A DNA stretch of 21,439 bases from Smittium culicis (GCA_001970855.1 LSSN01001308.1:1-21439); one strand, 5' to 3'. Shown: positions 9,201 to 20,400, counted from the first letter of the stretch. Notes: a model not told the origin generated them from the sequence alone. A program made the numbers and translations.

Positions 9201-11674
9201 TTAAACGAAAAATGTTGCGGTATTTCTAGTTGTTTGGTATAGAACAAGGGGAACACTGTCATCATCTAAACTAATGTCATTGTTGTTGCTGGGTAAAATG
9301 TTATTAGATGAAGTATTTAGGGAGGTGTTTGGGAACGAGAACGAGTCAACTTTTATGGGGTCGTTGTTTATTGAAATTGACAATAGGTCGCCAATTTTAG
9401 GGGGCGACGATGATAAAGGGTCGAGGTCGAGGGAAGAGAAATTTTTAGGAATTGGGCTAGAAGTATCATTAACGGTGAGTATAGGGTCATTTGGGGGAGT
9501 GTGATTGGATTTAGTTTGGGATTTGCTGATTCTGGAGAGAATTTTAGGTTTAGGCCTTTCAAAGAAATTTTTGATTGAAGAGGAATTTTTGATTTGGCTA
9601 TTCTTTGGTATGTTGGAGTTTGGAATATTATTGGTATTGTACAAATTATTATTACTGTTAGAAATATTGTTGTTTGGGGAAGTGTAAAGGATTTTCTGGT
9701 CTTCAGAGGGGGAATTAAAGGCAGGGTTATTAATTGAAAGTTGAGGAGAGCTGTTAGATTGAGAAATGGCGGGATAAGGAGAATTGGAGAAGTTGTTTAA
9801 GTCGTAGACAGTCTCAGTGCTACTGAATGAGCTGTTAGAGGAGGATAAAGAGTTGTTGTTATTTGAGATGAGGGATGAGTTTGTGGTGCTTTGTTGGTAA
9901 TTGCTATCGAAGGAGTTAGTAGAAAACGAGAGGGAGGAGGATATGCTGGTGTTGTCAAAAGAAGTATCGATGGAGCTGGCGTTTGATAAAGAGCTGTCAG
10001 GAGCATCAAAAGAGTCATCATTATCAACAGATAAAGATTCGAAACCGAGAGATTCGTTGATGTAGTCATATGAAGAGTTATTATTAACGTTGATAGGTTG
10101 AGGGGAGATATTTTGGGTGTAAATGTTGCTGTTGTTGAGGTGGAGGTTATTATTGTTATTGATATTGTTGTTGTTGTTGTATTGAACTTGAGGGGATGGT
10201 TGGATAGGGGTAGAGTTAGAGTATTGTGGTTGGTTAGAGCTCTGGGGACTCAGAGGATTTTTGAAGGGGTTGATGAGGTCAAAGTACCAGTACATCATGT
10301 TTGAAAGGAGAACTTGTTGCTGTAAGGGTCTTTTGCTATCAGAGAGTTTAATTCCAGCGAGCTGATAGATGGCTCTTTCGACGTGTAATGGGTATCTGAC
10401 GATAGGCTTAATTTGGGATTTTGAAGGGTTCAACTGGTTTGGGATTGGGCGAACAGGGGTTAATATTGAGGGGATATCGTGTTTTGAAGAGTTTGGTTGT
10501 AGGTCAGAGGGGCTTGTTATACTAGGGCGACTATTATCGGGCAGAGACTCGTTTTTATTATGTGGATGAGCAGAAATATTTTTGGAGTGTTTTTGGTCAG
10601 AGGATTTCTTTCCAATACCAAAGAAGGAAATTCCATTTTGGAAGAGCTTCTTTTTCTTTTTGGGGGCGACAGATTTTTTAGAAGTTTTTTTATGCATGTC
10701 AGAGTTAGGGTAAGTGATAAGGTTCTGAGGGGAAATATGGCTTGGGTTAGGACTCTGGTTGGTAGAAGTAGAATCTATGTTGGTGGTGGATGAAATAGAC
10801 GAAGCATTTTCAGTATGTGAGGTATTATTATTATTATTATTATAGATACTTGAATTAAGAAAGTTTGAGTTTGAGTTTGAGTGCAATGAAAGTGGGGAGA
10901 GTTTTGGGGAGTCGTTGATGTTGGTATTTTGAGGGCTAGAAAAGCGGGAATTTTTGGATTGATTGGAAGCAGAATCAATTTTGGGTATGAGAGAGGCCAA
11001 TTTAGGGGAATCTTTAAAGTTAAAAGAGAAAAGTTAGATAAAGTGTAAATATGAGAATGGGTAATAAAGGGATGGATAAAGATAGATAGGAGGGGTAGGG
11101 AGGTAGAGGTGGTAAAGAATTGTAAGGGGAAATTACTTTGGTCTTTGGAAGAGGAGCCATGTCTTTGAGATCTAGAGTCACGGCGTTTATTGAGCAATTT
11201 GCTTCGCTTTAGTGAAGATTCTCTGTCCATATTGACCATATAGGGGATATTTTCATCTTGGTATTGGATATCGGATAGGGGTCGGAGTTTGATTGAGTTG
11301 GAGTCAGGTTTTGAGGAGGAGTGCTTCTTGATTCCAAGTATGGAGTTGCGTCTTTTAGGGGAGCATTCGAGGGTACCAACATGGTTTCCGTACTTTGATA
11401 TCCATTCAGAGTACTGGTTTGGGGAAATTTCTGGGTGAACTCTAGCAGGAAGCCAAATGAGAGATTTGATTAGAGTTTGGGCGGGATTTGGTTGCATTTG
11501 AATTTCAGGGGGGTTGGTAAGGGGAGGTTGGGGTTGAGAAAATATGAAGGAGTCGTCGTCGGACAAGACGGTAGGTTCTGAGGAAGGAGGGGAAGAGGAG
11601 GTGGTGTACATGTAAATGTCGTTTTTGAGCTCGCTGATAGCGCTGAATTCAATGTTGACCCAATCAGTGTTCAT
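9201..11674 (-). CDS. Zds-like protein (Zds_C domain), spliced (join 9201-11011, 11137-11674)
   Basis: Two exons join into 782 residues plus stop. Exon 1 starts at the ATG at 11674, the first after an in-frame stop, and carries a WLPARVHPEISPNQYSEWI segment (74-92) that I recall as the N-terminal motif of fungal Zds proteins, followed by a basic Ser-rich stretch. A basic patch (KKKKKLFQNGISFFGIGKK, about 298-316) leads to the best domain, residues about 383-428: RYPLHVERAIYQLAGIKLS followed by RPLQQQVLLSNMMYWYF, which fits the Zds_C region. Zds1/Zds2 of budding yeast bind PP2A-Cdc55 and act in polarity, mitotic entry and exit. Unlike yeast, where Zds_C is near the end, about 350 Ser/Asn/Pro-rich residues with Asn runs follow here. 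The assignment rests on motif memory, so Zds is likely but should be confirmed. A TATAAATA sits only a few bases before the ATG. Confidence 0.75.
11012..11136 (-). other. Intron of the Zds-like gene, 125 bp
   Basis: The donor is CAAA|GTAATT (intron starts at 11136) and the acceptor is TTTAAAG|ATTCC (ends at 11012). A consensus CTAAC branch point (11033-11037) with a following pyrimidine-rich tract lies about 22 bases before the acceptor. Exon 1 ends in phase 1 and exon 2 supplies two bases, so the frame is kept (Asn180). Both flanking reading frames run past the splice sites only into unrelated sequence. Confidence 0.85.
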
Positions 11675-12360
11675 ATCTTTTATTTATATGGGTAAAAGTA
11701 TGTTTAGGTTGAGTATGATTTATGTTGGTATGAAAACTACTTGGCTATTGTATTGAGGGAGAAACAAACTTCTTAAAAGAAATAAAAGTTAATTTACGAG
11801 TAAAGGGCGGTATATGGTATATTGAGTCTAAGGAGGGAGAGAGTGCAGTTAAGGAAAAATAAAAGATAAAGACAGGAGATATGGAGGAATAAGGGCGGGG
11901 GGTGGGGCTAAAAAGGGAACAATAGTGCTATTATAAGATAATGAAAGGAAGAGTTTTTTTTTTTTGAGATAAACGGGATGAAGAGTTTTAAGTAGCGATA
12001 AAGGGAGGAGGTTGTAAAAAATAGCTAAAAATAGTTGAAGCTATTACGTGAAAACAGCAGCAGCAGCGATAGAAGGATATGGAATAGTGTAAAAGGGGAA
12101 TATAAATATAGTTATAAATATAGATATAAATATAAATATGGATATGGATATGGATATAAATGTGTATAGAGAGGGAAAGTGAAAGTTTGTGGAGCTGAAG
12201 CTGGAGTGAGAAATAAGTAAAGCAGTTCAGACAATAAAGAGAGCGTTTTAGACACAGAACTAGAGTGCTGGGAATAGAGTAGGGGAAATGAGATAGGGAA
12301 AAGAATAGAGTAGTATTTTATCAGCACCGTATTTAATATATTTGGCTGAATGCTAATAAA
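11675..12360. promoter_or_regulatory. Upstream region of the Zds-like gene, purine-rich on the plus strand
   Basis: This stretch is the 5' flank of the minus-strand Zds-like gene. Its plus strand has very strong G over C excess: in 11701-12300 I count about 173 G and 35 C. It includes a G-rich block (11893-11908) and a short ATATGG/ATAAAT microsatellite at 12100-12162. No ORF is convincing. It probably contains the promoter and 5' leader, whose mRNA strand would be pyrimidine-rich. Confidence 0.45.
12100..12162. repeat. Degenerate hexamer microsatellite (TATAAA / ATATGG)
   Basis: Imperfect copies of ATAAAT and GATATG units follow each other over about 60 bp. The ATAAAT unit is the same as in the large array at the right edge of the window, although here it is short and mixed. 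Confidence 0.6.
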
Positions 12361-12412
12361 CCTTATTTCTAATTTAGCCTTATCAGAGCCAAAAATCTTT
12401 TCCTTCAACAGC

Positions 12413-13538
12413 CCAATGAGAGTATTCAGTGTGCTAGGGGATTAGATTTCGAAATTCTGCCAATGATCGATAATATCCACTATATTGATTATCTGCTCCC
12501 CAGCAAATAGACGCCTTTTTCCAATATTAGCAATTCTCCGGCCAGCCAACCATAGCCATCATCATCAAGAGGTGTAATTATAAACTTCAAAGCAGCCAAT
12601 TGCTTCTAGCTAATAAAATCTGGAGACATATGGCACAATCCAATAATCAGGAGATCCATTTGCACACTGTATAAAGGCCGCTTTATGTAGCCATTTGGCT
12701 GCAATCACCTGATTGTACGCCGGCATAATAAGCAATGCCCATTTCGATGCCTCACATTGTAAATAGTCTTACTCAACAGTCCTCAGTTTTTAGCATAAAG
12801 ATTGACGGGCGCTTTATGGATTAAGCAGTTGGCTTTACAACCTGCCTCAGCAATGAGCATCTCCATTCCACAGCCTTTTTTCCTCTCCTCGAGTGAATCC
12901 AGGCCTGCAATTAGCTGCTCTGATCCCTAGCCGTAGTTCTCCACTCCCATCCCCATCCGCTCCAAATACTAATCCATTGGCACTGGTCTCATACTTAGCA
13001 AATAGCAATCAGAGAGCCATCCAATGGGGATCCCTTTGGGCTGATTGAATAGCTGGTTGCACTTCGCTGCCAATCACCAGTCAGTCCAAGAGATCCCGCC
13101 TTTGTTTATGCTTATGGCCAATGCCTTTGGTTTAAGCCTCATATTTATGGTGTAGTGGCTAATTGTCTCAGCTTCACCAAGCCAATCACCTGCACAGACA
13201 ACGATCAGCTTGCCGATCTGCCAATAGTTAGCAGATGTTCAGACGAGTGGCCAATAGGGACTAGATTGCTGCATACTTTGAGGAATTCCCACAAAAAAAC
13301 TCAAACTGCAACCAGCTCAGTTTATCCTCATCAAAATGATCTACAGCTGCCGCAATGGTAAAAAATTCATCTCTATCAAGATTATCAAATGCTCGTCTAT
13401 ATTTTCCTACCAATCCGTCTCTTTATTCGGCGCCTATATTTCATAATACTCTACTCCACAATAATTTTCTCTTTTTAGCCAACCACATTTCCGCTTGGCT
13501 AAACCTAATAATAAACTTTTCTTCTAAAGCGATCCAAT
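12413..13538 (+). promoter_or_regulatory. Strand-biased array of CCAAT boxes
   Basis: Thirteen CCAAT pentamers lie on the plus strand, starting at 12413, 12460, 12521, 12596, 12640, 13021, 13070, 13118, 13182, 13221, 13251, 13410 and 13534, against one on the minus strand (ATTGG at 12976). They form two groups with spacings of about 30-75 bp. Many are GCCAAT followed by A or CACC. The block is clearly richer in GC than its surroundings but has no convincing ORF. CCAAT is the HAP/NF-Y core site. The array could be a large regulatory region, a start region for an unseen plus-strand transcript, or a degenerate repeat family. Confidence 0.5.
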
Positions 13539-13580
13539 AATTCCTATGATCATGCGAGCTAGCCAACCAAACACCTCCCA

Positions 13581-13801
13581 CGTATTACACAATCCTTACA
13601 TATTTTATAACTCTTACACGCATATTTTACAATCCTTACAAACTTTACAGCTCTTACATACATATTTTATAACTCTTACACACATATTTTATAAATCTTA
13701 CATGCATATTTTATAAATCTTACATGCATATTTTATAAATCTTACATGCATATTTTATAACTCTTACATATAAACCTTCACATATTTTGTAACTCTTACT
13801 T
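13581..13801 (+). repeat. 22-bp tandem repeat array
   Basis: About ten units of a 22-bp sequence related to TATTTTATAAATCTTACATGCA follow each other. The three central copies (13685-13706, 13707-13728, 13729-13750) are identical and the outer ones are degenerate or partial. Copies decay outward, as expected of an array renewed in its centre. The strand is almost free of G: line 13621-13680 has one G and 14 C. Confidence 0.85.
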
Positions 13802-14335
13802 CTTCATGCCTCTAACACCTTACAAAATCTAAAACATTATATGGGAGACTCTTTATGAAAGAATCACTTTATAGGACAAGTGCTACAGTCTGTTAATTCG
13901 CATGAAAAATTAATTACCAATAAGCAAAACCATTTCTAATTTTAGCAAATAAAAATTTCATAATTAGATGAATAAATAGAAAAATCAAAACTCCTTTACA
14001 ATTTCGCCAATAACATTTACAATTAAAGACAGCCCAGGCCAATAACACTAACTGCGACAAAGTGCTTTTTTCGATCAGATTCTCCCATCTGTTCTATAGC
14101 TATCTTTTACTTCTCCCCCGCAAAAAAATTATAACTTTTTTTACAGCTTCAAATACCCCTTAATCTCTCAACCCTTTCCTGGGCGTTAGGCTTTTATTTT
14201 TTGAGCTACCAAATGGATAATATTATTATAAATCAAAACATTACTTATTTAGCTGTTATTTATGTTAATAAAATCCGAGAATTAAAAAAAAAAAACATAT
14301 CTCATATAATTGATTGGCTATTAAAATTAATGCGC

Positions 14336-14396
14336 CCAATAACAATTGATTTTTAATAGGATTATCTTATTATGGTTTTTAAAAAAGCTTAAAAGT
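14336..14396 (+). repeat. Dispersed repeat copy A
   Basis: This roughly 60-bp block (starting CCAATAACAATTGATTTTTA) recurs 194 bp downstream with few mismatches. It is followed by a perfect hairpin GAAAGGG-TTAT-CCCTTTC at 14407-14424. Confidence 0.75.
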
Positions 14397-14529
14397 GCTG
14401 TACCCAGAAAGGGTTATCCCTTTCAAGTGTGGTTGGCTTTTTTTAAACTATCTAGATTATCCAACCAATATATAATCACATTAAAAAGAATTTATTCACT
14501 TATTTTATTGGCAGTAAATGCTATGTCTT

Positions 14530-14589
14530 CCAATAACAATTGATTTTTAATAGTGTTATCTTATTATGGCTTTTAAAAAAGTTAAAATT
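14530..14589 (+). repeat. Dispersed repeat copy B
   Basis: This is the second copy of the block at 14336, with differences such as GGATTATC versus GTGTTATC. It is followed at the matching place by a short inverted repeat TTGAC..GTCAA (14591-14610). The flanks beyond the block diverge quickly. Confidence 0.75.
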
Positions 14590-17394
14590 GTTGACCCTGG
14601 GAAGAGTCAAATAATTGCCCGAAAAAACTGGATGCCCAACGAAACCCCATACTAAAAATCGATGTTTTGCTCTACCAAATAATGCCACAAACGAAAAAAG
14701 GCAATATAACTGCCTGAAAAATCTAAAATCGCCATGTTTCAGTAATTTACTGCTGAATCTCCCTCAATTAACCCCTTCCCCTCGCACATCCAATTATTTT
14801 CCTTTTTTTATAATGAACTATAAGTATTCAATGCAAATATATATTACTAATACAACTAGCGATTTTAAATGTCGATAACATCGCTCTAAACTGATAGTAT
14901 ATGACAAAAAATACTCATTCAAGTTTCCTCTCTTAAATTCTCAATAATGAAATAATACCGGCTAAAAAAAACATTTGGTTAGTATAACCGAATAAAGTCT
15001 TCAAAAAAAATACTAGATAATATTATTTATCATTCACGCTATTTAGTAATAAACCCCGTTAATATATACATATCACCATAAACATCTCCCCCCCTCCTCC
15101 ATAATCCTTACTTTCGAATCTTGTCCCAACACTACAATATATTTAATGTTTAGAATCTATATAGCCACCCATTTCCTGGCCATTAATATTTAAGCATAAT
15201 ACGCCTAATTAATACTACAACTCGCACAAATTTGGCCATAACCCACCCCACCCCCATTCATCTATCGCTAGAAAGTATTATCTATCAACAATCTCTTTTG
15301 TAATTAATCCTCGTTTTTGCAAATACTTCCTATTCGTACGATAATATACATGTTTCATCTATCCCGATAGTTTTTTTTTTTACATTATGCTAGGGCTAAT
15401 TTCATCAAAAAAAGTAAATCTAAATAGTCGCATCCAACTTGCTACATTTGCAATGATTCAAAATAAAATATTATATATCCAATAACACAGCCTATCAATT
15501 ACGTCTAACAATAAATTACCCTATCTACCTCCTCACTCCAATATTTCCCTTATAAACTATCTTTACTGCATTTAGAACCATTCATAAAAATACCAAACTC
15601 GATATAAAAAATCGAGTATAAAATTTATCCCATAATTTAAATCAAGCCAAGTAATAAAATTCGGATTTATCAAAATATCTTTTTTTTTTTTTAGCTGTAG
15701 TTGCTTCACTTCACTTTACATATTCATTATTTCAACCATATAGTCCTCACCCCCCCCCCCATGTCGCCTTCATTTCCAGATCTGTAAAAAAAGAAAAGTC
15801 TAGTTTCAGAAAAAATAAAGAGTTTTTTGTTTTTGTTTTTGATGCGCTGCGAGTCGCGGATACTCCCTGAATTAAAAAGAAATCGCCATTATTGTATTTA
15901 GTTTTAGTCGAAATATATCGGCGACATCGCAAATATGATACCGCTCTTTCAAAATAATAATAATAATAATAAGCTCACTCACCAAATAAATCTTACGCAT
16001 AAGCAATCTTGTCTTTTTAGAATTCAAATAGCTGTCTTAAAATTCCATTTCTATTGAATTAAATTCACTAATCTTCATATCTACAAAAAAAATATTAAAA
16101 AATTCTATATGAAATAAATATACTAATAGCTCATGCATAAATAAAAAATAAATTTTAACAATAGTTTTATTTACATATCACACATATTACAATCACGCAT
16201 TCTCTTTTTTTTATTGGCTGGTAAAAAAATTAACACCCAAACCCCCCCCATGAAATAGATATGAAGAAAGGCTTTCATCACAAGCTAGGCCTTCCTAACT
16301 TATTGCTTTAAATCAAAATTAATTTTTTTTATAAAATTCCGCATATATATATAGCGATTAAAAAATACATTTTAATTTGACAAACTTTCTTTAAACTATT
16401 TTGTTACTATCTTATTTTCCGATCGTATTTTCAATCAAAACATATACTATCGACAAAAAAAAAATGTTGAATTCAATTACTAATTTATCGACTATATTTT
16501 ATACCGATTCGCAAAATTTTTAAAATATTTTTTTCCCAATAATTAAATGCTGCCAATATCTCATATATTTTAATTAATTAATATTTAAAAAGCGATTCCA
16601 TTTAAATTTATAGCCGATCAACAATTAAATAAAACTTAATTAACCAATAAAATGTTTTTATTTCTATACCATCCTCAAAAAAAATTCATCCGTTTTCGAT
16701 GCCGCCTCCCCATCATTAAAAAAATTTAATTGCTTTTGAAGCTTTTAATCTCAAAAATTTTATTTGTATAAATTAATATTTAAAAATCAGTATATCCGTT
16801 TTACTCTGCTAATGTTGCATTTATCTCTATATTTAAAACTCTTGATTAATTGTTAAGCAATTATTCCCTTATAAATATAATTGAAACATACACAGCCTTT
16901 TTTTTTTAATCGACATGCAATATATGTAACAGCCGAAACTGATCGAGTTAGTATTAATAAATTTTTCAAATTTTAATATTCTAATTTACCCGTTACTTCA
17001 TTTATTTTCTGGATTGTGCGGGTGAAAATTATAGGCGTCATAAAACTACAATCTAATGTGCATTTTATGAATGAAAGACTCTTAAATATTTCTGATGCTA
17101 AAGCGTTATTAAATAAATTTCATATTATTGATCAATCCAGGAAGATTATATAGTCGATTTTCATAGCAATATCAAGGTCAATAACCCTGTTACCCACCAA
17201 GCACCACAAGAAACCCAAACTCAAATCGGGAAAAAAAAAATTCTCCCACCTTGATATGAAGTTTTTTTTGAAAAGAGGGTTTTTTAAGCCGAAATAAAAT
17301 TATGAGATTTTAATGGAAATAAAAATTGTCTTAATGAACCTGATGACACAAAAAAAATATCATCATCACGAGTTGATGGGTTAACACGAAGACA

Positions 17395-17415
17395 ACGTCT
17401 ATATTATGTAGACGT
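17395..17415. repeat. 7-bp perfect stem with 7-bp loop
   Basis: ACGTCTA at 17395-17401 pairs with TAGACGT at 17409-17415. It lies in a small GC-richer island. It is short enough to be chance. Confidence 0.35.
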
Positions 17416-20400
17416 ACGTATCATGGAAAAACGTTGGTTATTGAGGCAATATAAAATAGAACGTATTTTTAAATATACTGCGGAATTATTGATATTTTAC
17501 TTAAATAAATCTCTAACCATATAGAGGCTTAATATCAATAGATATGCTTTAAAAATAGATTATTATCTAAATCTATTTAGAATTCGGCTAAAAGGTATAT
17601 CAACGATATAAAAGTTGGAAATTTTGACTGTAAAGCTCTCTTCTCGAATTGAGACTAAATAGAAAATCTCTGGATGTAAATGGAGGTAAACATATCTGTA
17701 AATTTACTCATGGTAACTAGCTTCTAAAAAATTAGAGATAGATTTAATGACAAGATGAGTTAATAATACAGGAAAAAAATTTTCTAGAACCTTAGTATAT
17801 CGCTCCCACATATTATAAATTAAAGGATAAAATTCAATGATGTGAATACATAATAGTATACTTGTGGTCTCAAATCTATTCGAAAACTTGAATTTAAGAG
17901 TACACTAATATCTCTTGATTGGTTAATTTGATAGATTAAAAAAATTACCAATAATTAACAACACATCAGTTTGGTATATTACCCTAATAACTAAGGTAAA
18001 AAAACTTCTATTTTTTGGTATTTATATACCTATTTGAGGTTTGAGAAAATTTTTTAAACAATTTTGTGATCCACTGTATACCCAAGAACATAAAAACGAA
18101 AAGTACGGGATTTATCTATTTATTTTTTTAGTGAAAATTCTTTATAAATATTTTTTATTTTCGCTAGAATCATATATACCAGAATATTATAAAAAAATTT
18201 TTGTTATAGCTTTTTTTTTGGATGTTAGGGGCGAAATTAAGGCTATTCTAGCACTATCGGGATAAGACTGTTCAATATTATATGGAATTGAGCGATGTTA
18301 TTAAGCTATTAAAGTTATTATTGAATAAAAATATAAAAACCAAAAAAACATAAAATTAGTATTGCGTATAAAATAAGTAGTAGAAAAAATTTATATGTTA
18401 TAATACTGAAATTATGATATTATATTCTAATCATTTTAGAAAAGGCCAATTTAACGTTTGGTGGGATTTGATATGAATACTCCGTTTCAAATATAATTAG
18501 CAAAATATAGTTTTGGTAATTATGTACGTACATATTTTTAACTGTGGGTTTAAATGACTTCGAAATGGATTGAAAATTTGAAAATCATACCTCGTCAAAA
18601 TTTACAATTTAGATTTTTATGTATTTTTTATAATTAGAGTTAGAAAAAAAATATCAATGATCAATTATTTTCCAATTTCAAGTTTAAATTGATTCTATTT
18701 TAAATAGTATCAATTATTATAAATATCTCAATAATCATGAAAAAAAATATTAGACTGATCATAAATTCAAAATTTTAATATAATTATATTGATATCGATT
18801 CAATTAAAAGATTAATGATATTTACTCAATAAGTCATCGATTTATTTCAAAGATAAATTAAATTATAATCCCATATCCAATCTCATGATATCTATATAAA
18901 TTAAATATAAGATAAATAATACATCATCCTTTGTTAACATATTGTGTATATATTTGATCATTATTAAATATTTAAGCGTTTTATATATAAATTTTAACAT
19001 TAGCAATCTAAACGTTCAAATAAAATAGTAGAAAATATAAATATTTATGTCAAAGATGTCAAAATTATGTTTATTTTTATTAAATAAAATTAAAAGCATA
19101 CAAAAAGTCGTGTATTTTTCATATTAAATATTGATAATAGCTGCTGCATTATAAATTCTTAAATTTTATATATTGCATATTATAATCACAAAATCTATAT
19201 TTTTCGTAGATTCTTTTCACGGCAGAATACAAAGAAATGGGCTGTATTAAAGACAAATAGCGAATAAACTAATTAAAATAAATAAAAATTGTTTTTATTG
19301 TTTTTAGATTTTCGTTGTAATTTATTTTTAAAAACTTCGATATATAGTACATCTGATTTTATTGGATAGACATAAATACAAGTTTTTTTCAAACACATGA
19401 AGAAAAAAACTATTAAAAAAATTTAATAGAAAATGAAATAGAAAAATAATAATACCAATAATTTATCGAAAAATATACAAATATTAGATCGCCAAGTTAT
19501 ACAAAAAAGCTAATAATGTCCGAAACTTTTTTTGCACACTCAAAAAACTATTAAAAAATAAAATAAAGATAAAATCTCATCAAAATTTTTTTAGTTTAAA
19601 ATTTAGTTTTAATAGTTTACAAAAAAAAATGAGAAAAAATAATTGAATCTTAAATATTGTATATCAATACGCTTTAAAACCTTAAACACTAACATTAACT
19701 CAAAGCTTTAAACTATAAATCCTAATACTTATTTTCTCTTTTTATTATCTTGTTTTTGGACAAAAAAATTTTAAATTCACCAAATTAAAATACTTTGGTA
19801 TGTTATAAAATTGCATAAATTGATAATTTATTTCTTAATAATATTTAATCACTATAAATACAGGTTAATATATTATAAAACAGGGTTCAAAATAAAACAT
19901 CATTCCTTATACTGAGTTTAATCACTGGTTTTTATTTCTAGACCAGTTAGAATGACTTCAATAGGAAAAATAGAAAAAATAGAAAAAATTACAAACTAAC
20001 AACGTTCTTATGATAAATAATAAAATATCTGGTTAGATACTAAGGCTATTTAAGGACTTTTGAAAATTCATTTAATCTTTAGTAGCGCCCAATATTTAAT
20101 TCATTTATTTAGAGAAACCGCATATTAAAAATAAATAAAAAAATTAATTAAACGATCAGATGAAAAATGAAGGTGTAGAGTGGTCTATTTTATCTACAAC
20201 CAATTAAAAATTTCTTTGTTATTCTTATTATATTATATATTTAATACTAAAAATTTCCTTAATTGCTAGTAATTCCTATCCAAAAAATCTAAATTTTAGA
20301 AGCTTTGCCTTGATAAATTATAAGCAAATTTATTCTAATGATATTAAATGACTTATTTTTATAATTCTATCGAATAAAAGTCTATAACTAGATAAATTTA

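Larger units (their letters stand above)
13802..16900. other. C-over-G biased region without a supportable gene
   Basis: The plus strand keeps more C than G for about 3 kb, with C-rich tracts at 15087-15094, 15750-15760 (C11) and 16240-16249. Open frames at 14346, 14615 and 15747 (61-87 codons) lack any recognisable domain. CCAAT at 13917, 14007 and 14039 continue the same orientation as the upstream array. No tRNA or rRNA is recognisable. A long non-coding or heavily decayed transcription unit is possible but not shown. Confidence 0.45.

Noticed and set aside
9201..10998. A separate 599-residue gene starting at 11000
   Set aside because: That start is TTG. The frame continues upstream to a splice acceptor with a CTAAC branch point, and it joins in frame to the exon at 11137-11674.
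12112..12408. 98-codon minus-strand ORF with a Tyr-Pro-Tyr-Leu tail
   Set aside because: The tail is a translated hexamer microsatellite. The rest is Ser/Leu-rich from the local pyrimidine bias on that strand.
13155..13540. Two adjacent plus-strand ORFs (68 and 61 codons) at the right of the CCAAT block
   Set aside because: No recognisable domain, different frames with no convincing splice join, and codons shaped by the local CCAAT and GCC words.
14346..14878. ORFs of 65 and 87 codons on the plus strand
   Set aside because: The first lies across repeat copy A and its surroundings; the second has no domain. Both are within chance length for this AT content.
19675..19730. CCTTAAACACTAACATTAAC stretch, reminiscent of a CCCTAA telomere repeat
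   Set aside because: No two consecutive units agree and there is no G-rich partner strand pattern. It is ordinary AT-rich sequence.
19880..19895. GGGTTCAAAAT, reminiscent of a tRNA B box
   Set aside because: The closing CC of the T arm is absent, and no D arm, anticodon stem or acceptor stem is found at the right distances.
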